DNA of 64,000 nucleotides from Streptomyces ureilyticus (GCF_011045025.1 NZ_JAAKZX010000001.1:1-64000); one strand, 5' to 3'. Counted from the first letter of the stretch, positions 34,164 to 42,655 are shown. Notes: generated by a model not told the origin, from the sequence alone. Program-made: numbers and translations.

Positions 34164-35000
34164 GTGATCACGTCCACGTCGCCGTCCTGGTCCGCTGCCC
34201 GCCTCGACTACGCCCTCGCAACCAGCCGCGCCCAAGGGCGTGCGGCGCTCGGCCTGTACCTGCCGGTCGGCTATCCCACGCGTACGGCCAGCCTGGACGC
34301 GCTGCACCTGATGGCCCAGGCCGCCGATGTGCTGGAGCTGGGCATCCCGCACACCGAGCCGGTCCTGGACGGTCCGGAGATTCAGCATGCCGTCGCGCAG
34401 GCCCTGGACGCGGGCTTCCGGATGCACGACCTGTTCACCGCCGCGACGGAGCTCACCGCCTCCACCACCGCCGCCCTGCTGGTCATGTCGTACTGGGCCC
34501 CGATCGAGCAGTACTCGGCGATGGCCTTCGCGCATCAACTCGCGGCCGCCGGCGGGGCGGGCGTCCTCATCCCCGACCTCCCCGACAGCGCGGCCGCGAC
34601 CTGGCAGAAAGCGGCCCGTGCGGCGGGCCTGCACACCGTGCCCCTGATCCCGACGCACGCCCCGGATGCGCGCCTGGCCGCGATCGGCACCTCTTCCAGC
34701 GGCATGGTCTACGCCCCCGCCAGCCCCGGCCGCACCGGTGCCCGGCGTCCGCTCAACCGGTACCTGCCACGCCTGGTCCGCCGTGTGCGGGACGCGACCG
34801 GCCTGCCCGTCGCGGTCGGAAGCGGCATCAGCACCCCCGAACAGGCCGCCGAGGTGTCCACGTACGCCGACGCCGTGGTGGTCGGCTCCGCCGTGATCCG
34901 CCGCATGTACGCCCAGGCCGCAGCCCCCGCGGCCGCCGCTGCCGCCGTCGCCGCGGACTTCGCCGACGGCGTACGCCGCGCCCACAGACCAGTGGCCTGA
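34164..35000 (+). CDS. trpA: Tryptophan synthase alpha-chain homologue
   Basis: 278 residues from GTG behind GAGAGG. TIM-barrel TrpA family: LGLYLPVGYPTR, LELGIPHTEPVLDGPEIQHA with the catalytic Glu (58) and Asp (69), and AVGSGISTPEQAAEV for phosphate binding. The usual PFSDP is PHTEP. TrpA cleaves indole-3-glycerol phosphate to indole. No trpB is near, so it may be a stand-alone indole-releasing enzyme or a diverged copy serving specialised metabolism. Ala-rich tail. Confidence 0.8.
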   Translation: MITSTSPSWSAARLDYALATSRAQGRAALGLYLPVGYPTRTASLDALHLMAQAADVLELGIPHTEPVLDGPEIQHAVAQALDAGFRMHDLFTAATELTASTTAALLVMSYWAPIEQYSAMAFAHQLAAAGGAGVLIPDLPDSAAATWQKAARAAGLHTVPLIPTHAPDARLAAIGTSSSGMVYAPASPGRTGARRPLNRYLPRLVRRVRDATGLPVAVGSGISTPEQAAEVSTYADAVVVGSAVIRRMYAQAAAPAAAAAAVAADFADGVRRAHRPVA

Positions 35001-35051
35001 CTCACAGGTCACTTCACCCCCACAGCACACCGTTCCACAGGAAGGAACCCC

Positions 35052-35468
35052 ATGAGAACGCGCTCCATGGCCCGCGTCGGCGGCATCGCCATAGCGGCCC
35101 TCGGTCTCACCCTCACGGCCAGCGTCGGCACCGCCAGCGCTGCGGCAAAGCCGAACACCGTCGACTACTTCTCATCGGGCGGGAAGAAGCGGGCCATGCT
35201 CGTCTTCCAGCCGCGTGACTCCGCGCGAGACGACGAGCGGCTCGTCGTCGACGACCTCAGCAGCGACAACCACTACGTCTGGACCGAGGTCTACGACGTC
35301 ACAGCGCAGAGGAAGAAGGGCGAGTGTGCGACTAGCTCGTTCAAGTCCTGCGCGTTCGCCATCCCAGAGGGACACAAGGTCCGGATCAACGTCTACCGGC
35401 TCAACAGCAACAACAGTGACTTCATGGGTGAGGTCCTCACCAGGAGCGGCAAGTTGCCCAAGGCGTAG
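35052..35468 (+). CDS. Small secreted protein
   Basis: 138 residues behind AGGAAGGA. Signal peptide MARVGGIAIAALGLTLTASVGTASA, cleaved near ASAAA. The mature part has two cysteines (ECATSSFKSCAF) likely forming a disulfide, and alternating beta-type segments (RLVVDDLS, YVWTEVYDV, KVRINVYRL). No enzyme motif. Of the same type as the neighbours at 33256 and 35563; perhaps an exported inhibitor or structural protein. Confidence 0.7.
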   Translation: MRTRSMARVGGIAIAALGLTLTASVGTASAAAKPNTVDYFSSGGKKRAMLVFQPRDSARDDERLVVDDLSSDNHYVWTEVYDVTAQRKKGECATSSFKSCAFAIPEGHKVRINVYRLNSNNSDFMGEVLTRSGKLPKA

Positions 35469-35562
35469 CTCGCACGACACGCACAAGATCCGCGCCTGCC
35501 TGGTGAAGCGGAACGTTGGCGCCGCCGCAGTGCAGCGCCAAGAAGGATTGGTACGTCGACTG

Positions 35563-35970
35563 ATGCGAAAAACAATGATGACAGCCGCCCGAATGGTGGC
35601 TGCGGGAGTTGCTGCGACCGCGCTGATGGCCACTTCCGTGGCAGTCGCCGAAGCCCAGACGTCCCGTGCCGCGGCTGCCGGCGGGTGGAAGTGTGCGGGC
35701 ACGAAGGTGTCGCGGTGCATCGAGGGGAGGGGCGCGAACAAGTTGCGGGTGAACTTCGTCAACAAGACCAACCGCAAGGTCACGGCGGAGTTCGGTGTGA
35801 CCTGCGCCTCGAATTCGGGCCAGCGGGTCTACTCCTTGAAGCGGAACCTCAAGGCGCGGGGCGGGTACCTCTCGCAGACGATCACCTGCCCCGGAGGGTT
35901 CCAGGACTGGGTCCATGGGTGGCAGATGTCATCCGGCAAGGTCTACCGCACCCCGTTTATCAACATCTGA
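35563..35970 (+). CDS. Small secreted protein with four cysteines
   Basis: 135 residues. Signal peptide (ARMVAAGVAATALMATSVAVAEA), then a basic mature domain with Cys in KCAG, RCIEG, TCAS and TCPG, suggesting two disulfides. The start is uncertain: AGAAGGA lies 15 bases before ATG 35563, which is far; ATG 35575 or TTG 35548 are alternatives. The domain resembles small exported beta proteins. Function unknown. Confidence 0.65.
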   Translation: MRKTMMTAARMVAAGVAATALMATSVAVAEAQTSRAAAAGGWKCAGTKVSRCIEGRGANKLRVNFVNKTNRKVTAEFGVTCASNSGQRVYSLKRNLKARGGYLSQTITCPGGFQDWVHGWQMSSGKVYRTPFINI

Positions 35971-36078
35971 CCGGCACTCAGAGGACGGCCGTACGGGCCG
36001 CCTGAGACCAAGCGCCGCCGGGCGGGCCCTTGAGAGCCGCCCGGCGGCGCACGTGCCACCCCCGAAGGAGCAATGCCC

Positions 36079-36495
36079 ATGCTCAACTCCGCATGGATCA
36101 GGCTGGCCACGGGCCAGTTCGTACGGGCGGACCGCATCCTGTCCGTCCGTACGGAGCGCGCCGAGGGACCCCCACAGGGCCGGTGGGCCGACACGGGAAT
36201 CGTCAGGATCATGATCTGTCTCGACTTCACCGAGGCGGACACGGAGGACGGCATCAGTCCGCCCTGGTGGCAAGAGGCCGCCGTGTGCCACCGAGAGCGC
36301 AGCGACTTCCTGCTCGCGAACCTCCTGAACCTCATGGCGGCGGTCGCCGAGACCTCAGGCGTCCGGTTCATCTACCCAGTTCTGAGCGACGGCCGAGTCC
36401 ACCGCTGGATCGCCGGAGTCACCCTCCCGCCGGGCGAGGAGGCGGCCGTCACCGGCCTCCCCGCGGTCCCGCACGAGGAGGCGGCCCGCGTCTAG
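36079..36495 (+). CDS. Hypothetical protein
   Basis: 138 residues from ATG 36079, eight bases after AAGGAG; ATG 36073 is in frame but too near. It begins with beta strands (SAWIRLATGQFVRADRILSVRTE), has a helical middle (SDFLLANLLNLMAAVAE) and a Pro/Ala-rich end. No signal peptide, unlike the neighbours. Perhaps the cytoplasmic partner of the lipoprotein gene that follows. Function unknown. Confidence 0.6.
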   Translation: MLNSAWIRLATGQFVRADRILSVRTERAEGPPQGRWADTGIVRIMICLDFTEADTEDGISPPWWQEAAVCHRERSDFLLANLLNLMAAVAETSGVRFIYPVLSDGRVHRWIAGVTLPPGEEAAVTGLPAVPHEEAARV

Positions 36496-36545
36496 GCCGC
36501 CCATCCCCCCACCAGCACACCGTTCCAGGAGGAGGAACACCCCTC

Positions 36546-37259
36546 ATGTACCCACTCGCCACCGGGCGGCTGCGCAAGCTGACCGTGCTCGCCATCAGCG
36601 TGACCACGGCGATCACTCTGACGGCATGCAGTGCAGACTCGAACGACAGCGCCGACCCTGCCAGCGCGGACAAGGCCAGCGCGTCCGCGTCCCCGAAGGG
36701 TGCCGTAACGGTCAAGCAAGCGGAATCCATCCTGGATCGTTACGAAGTGACGAACAGTAAGGCAAACAAGACTCAGGACGGGAAGCTCCTGGGAACGGTA
36801 GAGGCGGGCCAGGTCCATGAGCAGTCCTTGGCCGACTACAAGCAGCTCCCGACCTGGCCGAAGGACGAGCAGGCGGACTACGAAAAGCCCTTCACCTACA
36901 CGTCCCGTCAGTACCTGATCCCGGCCTCCGGTCAGAGCTGGTTCGCGGTCAAGGCGAAGTCCAGCGGCACCAAGGACGCGGCGATCCACGCCACTCGCAC
37001 GCCCGACTTCTACGGCACCCGCACCCGCGGGGGCGGCAGCAGGGAAGAGGCGGCCGACGACGCGGACACCGGGGCCGACACGGGCGAGGACGGTGAGGCG
37101 CCCTCCGGGAAGAAGGAGAAGGAGGACCGCAACTACGTCAAGGCCATGTGCAAGTGCACCCCGGCCGCCGTCATCAGGGTCTCCCCGAAGACCCTGAGCA
37201 GCCGCAACATCATGTGCGGCGACTGCATGGAGAACTTCGCCCTGGAGGAGTCCGACTGA
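36546..37259 (+). CDS. Lipoprotein with Cys-rich C-terminus
   Basis: 237 residues from ATG behind GGAGGAGG. Signal peptide with lipobox LTAC, so Cys28 is lipidated and the protein is anchored outside the membrane. A Ser/Ala linker and a domain with VKQAESILDRYEVTN and SRQYLIPASGQSWFAVKAKS follow, the latter as seen in Streptomyces lipoproteins of unknown function. After an acidic low-complexity stretch (EEAADDADTGADTGEDGEA) the end carries MCKCTP and MCGDCME, two Cys pairs that could bind metal. The end is unusual for an exported lipoprotein. Confidence 0.7.
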   Translation: MYPLATGRLRKLTVLAISVTTAITLTACSADSNDSADPASADKASASASPKGAVTVKQAESILDRYEVTNSKANKTQDGKLLGTVEAGQVHEQSLADYKQLPTWPKDEQADYEKPFTYTSRQYLIPASGQSWFAVKAKSSGTKDAAIHATRTPDFYGTRTRGGGSREEAADDADTGADTGEDGEAPSGKKEKEDRNYVKAMCKCTPAAVIRVSPKTLSSRNIMCGDCMENFALEESD

Positions 37260-37288
37260 CAATGGTCAGTCTGGCCAGATAACCCGCG
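37260..37288 (+). repeat. 29-bp repeat with TCTGGCCAGA core, copy 1
   Basis: Starts with CAATGGTCAGTCTGGCCAGA, overlapping the last base of the lipoprotein stop codon. It is identical over 29 bases to the minus strand at 60480-60508. Diverged copies lie at 39653-39674 and 39098-39117. Confidence 0.6.
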
Positions 37289-37330
37289 GGCCCCGGCGGT
37301 CCCCTCCCAGAGGGGGAGCCGGGGCCCGCG
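37285..37330. terminator. Terminator
   Basis: CGCGGGCCCCGGC (37285-37297) pairs with 37318-37330. It lies between convergent genes. Confidence 0.7.
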
Positions 37331-37426
37331 CCGTAGGTCACCGCACCGCCGTAGGGGCATCAGGTCCCCGGCACCCACGCGAGAGGGGGTGCCCGGACCT
37401 GCCGCCCGCCGGAGTGATCTTTGTGC

Positions 37427-38758
37427 TCAGACGGATGGCCCTCGGCGGCGGCTTTGGTCAGGACCGGGACGGCGTAGGTGCGGCGGCTGGTCCGCCGCTC
37501 CGGGAGCGGCGGACCGGTCCTTGCCCGAAGGTGGGGGCTTGCGGACCGTGGTCGACCGGGAGCGAGCCGCAGCGCTCGACGGACGGCTCGCGGGGCCGCT
37601 GCCCGACGGCGGCTTCGGAGCCGACGGAGAGCCTGCGGCCCGAAGCCGGGTCTCGAGGTTCGCGCGGAGCGTGTCCTCGGCCTGCCGGTCGGCGGGCGCC
37701 AGACCTCGGCGGCGTTCCAGCTCGGCCGCTAGGTGCATGGCGTCGATGCGGGAACGGTTCACCGCAGCGGCAAGGGCGGCGTCCGGGACCAGCGGCAGAG
37801 GCATCGAGCCCGCCGAGTCGATCGGCCCGGACACCAGGATCTGGAGGAGCGGGCGCACCGCGGCGTACTCACGCCGGGCGGGGCTCTGAGGGTCCGGATC
37901 CATGGCGGCAACGACGTCCGCGTCTGCGGCCACCTGGTTCAGCACCGGAACGGTGGCGGCGTTGATCTCGCCGCGTACCGCGAACTCCACGACGATCTCC
38001 CGATGCCGGGCCAGCCATCCGGCGACCTCATCGGCCGGAAGCGGCCGCGCCCGGATGGCCTGCAAGGCTTCGACGCCGGCGGGCTCACGGCCCCAGCTGC
38101 CGTCGGTGCGGCGCTCGTTCACGTACAGGTCGGCGCCGCTCCGGTCGGTGAGGGTGAGGCGGTGCACGGCCGGACTGGCCTCGGCGGCCGCGATGGTCTC
38201 CGGCATCATCCGATAGGAACCGTCATGCGCCGTGGGCGGCGTCCACCGTTCCGCCTCCAGGTAGCGGTGCAGGCTGTCCAGACGGCTTCGCTCGGCGCGC
38301 ACGCCCAGCGCGACGACTTCGACCGTGTAGGCGACGTCGTCGAGCCCGGCGAACTCTTCAGCGGTCGCCACGGTCACCGCGGGGTTCCGGAAGACGCCCT
38401 CCAGGATCAGGCTGTAGCCGTGATCCCGGGCGTAGTCGATGCTCATCCGTACCCAGGCGCCGGAGGCCTGCGCGGTGGCGTTGGGGAAGAGCAGCGGATG
38501 CTCTTCGAGCAGTTCTTCGTACTGCGGGTGGAACTGGCGCAGCTCGTCACCGGTCAGCGGGACCAGTTGACGATCGGCGTGACGCTGCTCGGCGGCCGCC
38601 ATCGCCTGGCTCTTGCCTGCTGCGGGTTGCCCGCCCAACAGGACCAGGGCGGGTGTGTCCTGCGGGGCATAGCCGGAGAACACGAAGTCCCGGACACGTT
38701 CCTCGAAGCGGTCGCGCAGCTGCTTCCCGGTGAGGAAATAGTCGCTCGCCTCAGCCAC
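37427..38758 (-). CDS. Zeta-toxin family kinase
   Basis: 443 residues from GTG. P-loop LLGGQPAAGKS (40-50), then LTGDELRQFHPQYEEL and LILEGVFRNP, the zeta/PezT pattern. Such toxins phosphorylate UDP-N-acetylglucosamine or similar sugars and stop wall synthesis. Zeta core ends near residue 240; a helical region of about 130 residues and a basic, Ser/Pro-rich tail follow. The preceding gene overlaps by eight bases and is the likely antitoxin, so the pair may stabilise the replicon. Confidence 0.8.
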   Translation of the reverse strand: MAEASDYFLTGKQLRDRFEERVRDFVFSGYAPQDTPALVLLGGQPAAGKSQAMAAAEQRHADRQLVPLTGDELRQFHPQYEELLEEHPLLFPNATAQASGAWVRMSIDYARDHGYSLILEGVFRNPAVTVATAEEFAGLDDVAYTVEVVALGVRAERSRLDSLHRYLEAERWTPPTAHDGSYRMMPETIAAAEASPAVHRLTLTDRSGADLYVNERRTDGSWGREPAGVEALQAIRARPLPADEVAGWLARHREIVVEFAVRGEINAATVPVLNQVAADADVVAAMDPDPQSPARREYAAVRPLLQILVSGPIDSAGSMPLPLVPDAALAAAVNRSRIDAMHLAAELERRRGLAPADRQAEDTLRANLETRLRAAGSPSAPKPPSGSGPASRPSSAAARSRSTTVRKPPPSGKDRSAAPGAADQPPHLRRPGPDQSRRRGPSV

Positions 38759-39023
38759 GGGACTCCTGAAGTTCCGTCAGGGCCGCCTGCCACTGCTGGA
38801 TGTGCGCGATGAGCTGGGCGCGGTCGTGAGCCGGAACGGCCCGCTTGGCGTCGCGCAGCGCCAGCACCTTCTGCCACCACTCCTCGCGCTCCTCGGGGCT
38901 GGATGCGGTGTCGGCCAACCGCGTGTAGCGGCCGGAGAGCTTGGTGGCCGTCTCGGCGAACGTGTCGTACACCGAGGCGGTCGGCACGTTCGCATAGGGA
39001 TCTATGGGGTCCGGGGTCTGCAC
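38751..39023 (-). CDS. Putative antitoxin to the zeta-type toxin
   Basis: 90 residues from a GTG behind AAGGAG. Helical: YDTFAETATKLSGRYTRLAD, EEREEWWQKVLALRDAKRAV, DRAQLIAHIQQWQAALTEL. Epsilon antitoxins are small three-helix bundles, and size, order (antitoxin first) and overlap fit, though I see no clear sequence match to epsilon or PezA. No DNA-binding domain is present, so autoregulation would need another protein. Confidence 0.6.
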   Translation of the reverse strand: MQTPDPIDPYANVPTASVYDTFAETATKLSGRYTRLADTASSPEEREEWWQKVLALRDAKRAVPAHDRAQLIAHIQQWQAALTELQESRG

Positions 39024-39103
39024 AGGGAATCTCCTTGGTCGTGCCTCAGTGGGGGCGTGTGCGGTGGACCTCGAAGGCCTTCGCCGACGAGGTCCACCAA
39101 TGA

Positions 39104-39604
39104 TCAGTTTGGCCGAACGTCCCGGCGACCCGTAATGGCGGCGGGCGGCTGCTCGACCACGGTGTCGCGCCGGTCGTCCCAGCGCGCGCAGTGCGAGGTG
39201 GTCCGACCGTCGGCCAGCCACCGGACGGTGATCTGCCACGACGGCCAGGTCCCCAACGGGCGGCTCCGCTCGATGTCGAGCACCTCGTAGGCGTCGCCGT
39301 GCGCGCCGACGCGGTAGCGGCCGCCGACCCGGCGCGGCCCGACCTGGAGGTTCACGAACTCCTCGTGGGTCAGCTCGTAGCCCTCCTCGTGGTCGCCCAG
39401 CGACTCGGCGGCGGTCTCGCAGCCGCACTCGGTACAGCCGCCGAAGCGCTGCGGGCTGACGGTCCCGCAGGTGGCGCAGGTCACCAGCGGCTGCCCGCAG
39501 TCGTGGCAGGCGTCGTAGTGCGGCGGGTTGCTCGCGCCGCAGGTACAGGTGGACGCACGACGCTCGCGCAGCGCGGCCGCGACGTCTTCCTCATATGTGC
39601 CCAT
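39104..39604 (-). CDS. Zinc-ribbon protein
   Basis: 166 residues behind GAAGGAG. The N-terminal 65 residues carry four Cys pairs (CTCG, CHDCGQ, CATCGT, CTECGC), enough for two zinc ribbons. A beta-rich domain follows with VGGRYRVGAHGDAYEVLDIERSR and WQITVRWLADGRTTSHCARWD. It probably binds nucleic acid or protein partners. Its stop overlaps a diverged copy of the TCTGGCCAGA-type repeat. Confidence 0.7.
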   Translation of the reverse strand: MGTYEEDVAAALRERRASTCTCGASNPPHYDACHDCGQPLVTCATCGTVSPQRFGGCTECGCETAAESLGDHEEGYELTHEEFVNLQVGPRRVGGRYRVGAHGDAYEVLDIERSRPLGTWPSWQITVRWLADGRTTSHCARWDDRRDTVVEQPPAAITGRRDVRPN

Positions 39605-39700
39605 GGGACTCCTTCTCGTACGGACCGGGGCGGTTCCCCGGCTCCTGCGGTGAATGGTCTTTCTGGCCAGATAAAAAGCCGTTCAGACGGCGCGGAGGGG

Positions 39701-39943
39701 TCACCAGGGCTCGATGTTGTAGTCGGTCTCAGGTTCCGGCTCCGGGTCCAGGACTCGGTCGACGGCGCCGGCGGCGGCGGCGAGTTCCTCGGCCACGGGA
39801 TCGCGGTCGTAATCGCTGATCCGGCGGGCCGCCTGCGCCGCACTGCGCTCGTACTTCTCGTCGTCGCTCTCCTCGGCCGGGTCCTCATCGATGACGACGT
39901 CCCTGTCGACGGGGCGTGCGTCGTTCTCCTCCGGGGCGCTCAC
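39701..39943 (-). CDS. Small very acidic protein
   Basis: 80 residues from GTG, overlapping the stop of the upstream gene by GTGA. Composition is dominated by Asp, Glu and Ala (DRDVVIDEDPAEESDDEKYERS). Probably disordered or an acidic adaptor. The end PEPETDYNIEPW is distinctive. No known domain; expressed with the DUF4326 gene. Confidence 0.6.
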   Translation of the reverse strand: MSAPEENDARPVDRDVVIDEDPAEESDDEKYERSAAQAARRISDYDRDPVAEELAAAAGAVDRVLDPEPEPETDYNIEPW

Positions 39944-40548
39944 GCGAAGACCTCCACCAGTCGGACCGTCACTGCTTCCTCGTGCAGCCGCTGCCGCCGG
40001 AGGTAGTGGTTCCAGGTGCGGTTGTCGCAACGCTGCGGGATGCCGTCGCCCGGGTCGAAGTCGACCAGGCAGTCGGAGTTCACGTCGCGGGTGAGGACGG
40101 CGGCCAGGGCGTCGGCGTCGTACATCGGCTCCTCGCCCACGTGGACGCGCTGCCGGTCGACCCGGGCGCGGGCAACGGCGCTGCGCACCTCCAGGGCGAG
40201 CGGCGAGAGCGCGGCCCACTCCAGCAGCACGTCGCCGTGGCACGGCTGAACGCCGGGCGGGCACGGGCAGGCCAGGTCCATGCCGCGCAGCTCCGGCAGC
40301 CGGGCCAGGATCTTCTCCCGGCGCCGGTCGCCCTCGGTGGAGGTCCAGTAGGCGCGACCACCTCGGAGCCAGTGGCGGAACTCGGCGACGGCGGTCTGCC
40401 GGGCCTCCGGCTCCTTGTAGCCGATGTCCACGAGGTGCGCGACGGTGAACGGGTTGCCGAAGTCGGAGGTACGGTCCACGATCATGCACCGCTCGGGCTT
40501 GCGCCAACCGCGGTCTCGGCGGCGCTGGATACGGGTGCAGGTACGCAT
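39940..40548 (-). CDS. DUF4326 protein
   Basis: 202 residues from ATG 40548, with AGGA ten bases upstream. Residues about 5-105 match the DUF4326 pattern: RCMIVDRTSDFGNPFTV, FRHWLRGG, LPELRGMDLACPCPP and CHGDVLLEWA. The conserved Cys and His suggest a metal site. The family occurs in phages and plasmids, with no proven activity. The second half (MYDADALAAVLTRD...) is separate and unknown. Coupled to the acidic gene downstream. Confidence 0.75.
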   Translation of the reverse strand: MRTCTRIQRRRDRGWRKPERCMIVDRTSDFGNPFTVAHLVDIGYKEPEARQTAVAEFRHWLRGGRAYWTSTEGDRRREKILARLPELRGMDLACPCPPGVQPCHGDVLLEWAALSPLALEVRSAVARARVDRQRVHVGEEPMYDADALAAVLTRDVNSDCLVDFDPGDGIPQRCDNRTWNHYLRRQRLHEEAVTVRLVEVFA

Positions 40549-40571
40549 AGGATGCGGTCCTTTCTTGCTGG

Positions 40572-41048
40572 TCACAGGGCGGTCGGCCGCGCGTGGATCG
40601 GGATGTGGACTTCCCCGCCCCCGCAGTCGAAGTCGGACCACTGGTGTTCGGGGTCGAGCCTCCATCCGTTGTCCGTCGCAGCGCGTACGGCCTCGCGGAT
40701 CGCCTCGGACTTGCTGGCGTAGGAGTCCCCGAGAGCCACGGACGCGAGCGGCAGCTCAAAGTCCGAGGTGTAGGTGTCCACCGAGGCCAGCCATCCCCCG
40801 CACTCCAGGATCAAGAGGTGCGTCGCCACCAGCCCGACGCGGGCGGCGAGTTCGAGGTAGCGGGCGTGATCGGTCTGCATCACCAGCCCTTCGTACTCCG
40901 GGAAGTACGCGGCGAGGTCTCGGTGTGCGGTCTGGTCGCCTTCCTGCGCCTTCCGCAGTACGGCGACGGCATCCGCGATCCGCTCGGGGGAAAGAACGTC
41001 GTTGGGCACGGGGGCTCCTGTGGTGGTGGGTGTGCTGGTCGTGGTCAT
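40572..41048 (-). CDS. Hypothetical protein
   Basis: 158 residues, starting with ATG inside the stop of the upstream gene (ATGA). A low-complexity Thr-rich start, then a helical domain (SPERIADAVAVLRKAQEGDQTAHRDL) and a beta-rich end with SDFDCGGGEVHIPI. It has the look of an accessory protein of this co-translated minus-strand run. No family recognised. Confidence 0.6.
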   Translation of the reverse strand: MTTTSTPTTTGAPVPNDVLSPERIADAVAVLRKAQEGDQTAHRDLAAYFPEYEGLVMQTDHARYLELAARVGLVATHLLILECGGWLASVDTYTSDFELPLASVALGDSYASKSEAIREAVRAATDNGWRLDPEHQWSDFDCGGGEVHIPIHARPTAL

Positions 41049-41488
41049 CCCTGGCCCTCGGTCAGCCGCTCCACGGCGGCGGCCAGTTCGCCGCGCTCGG
41101 CGGCCTCGTCCGCCTCGGTCAGCCGCCGCAGGGCGTCCGCGACGGTCACCTTCGGGTCGACGCGGGCGGCCTCGGTGAGCGGCTGGTTCAGCGCCTCGTA
41201 GCCGGTGGCGTAGCCCTCGTGGTAGCGGCAGAGCCGGTCGAGTTCGCCGCAGGCCGGGCAGTTCTCCCAGTCGGCGGCGTCGTACGGCTCGATCTCCATC
41301 GGCACGTCGGCGGTGGCGCGCAGCTCCAGCGCCGCGTGCGGCCGGGCCACGCCGAGGACCCGCTGCGACCAGTCCTCGGGCAGGGCGCGCAGCTGCATGG
41401 CGAGCGCGGCGGCGACGCCCGGCTGGTGCTCGGTGAGCCTCCGCCACAGGGCATCCGCCGTGGTCAGAGAGTCGGTGGGTAACGTCAT
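41045..41488 (-). CDS. Hypothetical helical protein
   Basis: 147 residues, ATG 41488 overlapping the preceding stop. Mostly helical, with one Cys pair in ENCPACGELDRLCRYHEGY that, with the third Cys and His, could hold zinc. Long C-terminal helix (TVADALRRLTEADEAAERGELAAAVERL). Part of the five-gene chain linked by four-base overlaps (40572-42653), which implies one message and fixed stoichiometry. Confidence 0.65.
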   Translation of the reverse strand: MTLPTDSLTTADALWRRLTEHQPGVAAALAMQLRALPEDWSQRVLGVARPHAALELRATADVPMEIEPYDAADWENCPACGELDRLCRYHEGYATGYEALNQPLTEAARVDPKVTVADALRRLTEADEAAERGELAAAVERLTEGQG

Positions 41489-41868
41489 GTCGGTTCCTTT
41501 CGGCCGGAGTTGGTGAGCGTGAGCAGGTTTTTGCGGACCCGGGAGACGGGGCGGGTCCGGCCGCAGACGATGCACTCCGCGACCGCACGGTCGTTGTTGG
41601 TGTCGCAGTCGGCGCACTTCCAGATGGGCACCGCCGACCCCTCCGGCTGGACCCGGAGGTCGGGCAGGCCGCGGTCGCGCATCATGTCGGCCGCGGTCTC
41701 GATGAGGGCGCCGGACAGCTCGATCTCCATCTCGTCCAGCAGCTCGGTGTGGTCCTCGGGGCGGTGTCCCCACTCGATCAGCAGGTTCGCGGCGACGTCG
41801 CGCATGCCGCTCAGCGGCGACCAGTAGCAGGCGCGCAGCCACTCGTCGGGGTCCTTGTCACTGCTCAC
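41485..41868 (-). CDS. Protein with RanBP2-type zinc finger
   Basis: 127 residues from GTG overlapping the preceding stop (GTGA). The C-terminal WKCADCDTNNDRAVAECIVC fits exactly W-x-C-x2-C-x3-N-x6-C-x2-C, the RanBP2 zinc-finger pattern best known from eukaryotic RNA- and ubiquitin-binding proteins and rare in bacteria. The N-terminal 90 residues are helical (LLDEMEIELSGALIETAADMM). Likely an RNA- or DNA-binding accessory of the array-adjacent operon (inference). Confidence 0.65.
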   Translation of the reverse strand: MSSDKDPDEWLRACYWSPLSGMRDVAANLLIEWGHRPEDHTELLDEMEIELSGALIETAADMMRDRGLPDLRVQPEGSAVPIWKCADCDTNNDRAVAECIVCGRTRPVSRVRKNLLTLTNSGRKEPT

Positions 41869-42653
41869 GGGGCGTTTTCCTTCCCTGGGGCGAGGAGTTC
41901 GGCGTACTCCCGGTCGGCGGCGGCCGCGGCGCGGCCCAGCTCGGCGCGGGTGCGGTGCACACCGGCCAGCTCGCCCGGCTCCAGCTCGCTCAGCTGGTCG
42001 TACAGGGCGGCCGTCTCCTCGCGCAGGTCCGCCTGCCGGTGCAGCGCTTCGGCCCGGTCGGCGGGCGCGGCGCGTTGGTCGGTGAGGTCGCGGAACACCG
42101 CTTCGGCGGCGGCGAGCTGGTTCTGCAGCACGACGAGACGGGCGCGCAGGCCTGCGGCGCGTTCGCGGCGGGCCTGCGCGGCGGCCTCCGCGCCGGGGAA
42201 ACGCACGGCGTCCAGGCCCAAGCTGAAGGCGTGCTCCGGGTGGTTCTCCGGGTCGCGGCGGTGGTGGGTGGCGTCCAGGGAGACGGCGGCGTCCAGCGCG
42301 GACAGTCCGCTGGTGCCGCCGAGCGCCGTGCGGCCCTGGGCGGCCCAGCCGTTCACGTGGTCGGCCCACCGCTCGTGGGCGGCCTGCTTGGTGATGCCGC
42401 CGGCGGCCCGGCCGATCTGCTCCCAGCTGGTGCCCTCCTCCCGTTCGGCGATGACGGCCCGGACGACGAGCGCGTCCAGCCGCTCCCGGAGGGCCAGGGC
42501 GCGGCGCAGCCGGTCGCCGGGCGGGGCGTCGGGGTCGAGCGGGATCAGGTCGTAGGCGAGGTCGCCGAGCTTGCGCGCGCCCAGCGCGAAGGACACCCGG
42601 GCCTCGTCCTTGGGGGAGAGCGTGGCCGGTCGCGGGATGGGGTCGTCGGTCAT
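41865..42653 (-). CDS. HTH/coiled-coil protein next to the half-site array
   Basis: 262 residues. A sigma-region-4-like HTH at about 75-100 (EGTSWEQIGRAAGGITKQAAHERW) and a long coiled coil from about 160 to 250. The ATG lies three bases from the first half-site of the 42656-42867 array, so the array covers its promoter. No ribosome binding site is seen. A -10 TAGCCT (42661-42666, minus strand) with CTGACG 18 bases upstream would give a leaderless message. It is the best candidate for the array-binding protein. First gene of its operon. Confidence 0.7.
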   Translation of the reverse strand: MTDDPIPRPATLSPKDEARVSFALGARKLGDLAYDLIPLDPDAPPGDRLRRALALRERLDALVVRAVIAEREEGTSWEQIGRAAGGITKQAAHERWADHVNGWAAQGRTALGGTSGLSALDAAVSLDATHHRRDPENHPEHAFSLGLDAVRFPGAEAAAQARRERAAGLRARLVVLQNQLAAAEAVFRDLTDQRAAPADRAEALHRQADLREETAALYDQLSELEPGELAGVHRTRAELGRAAAAADREYAELLAPGKENAP

Positions 42654-42655
42654 GG

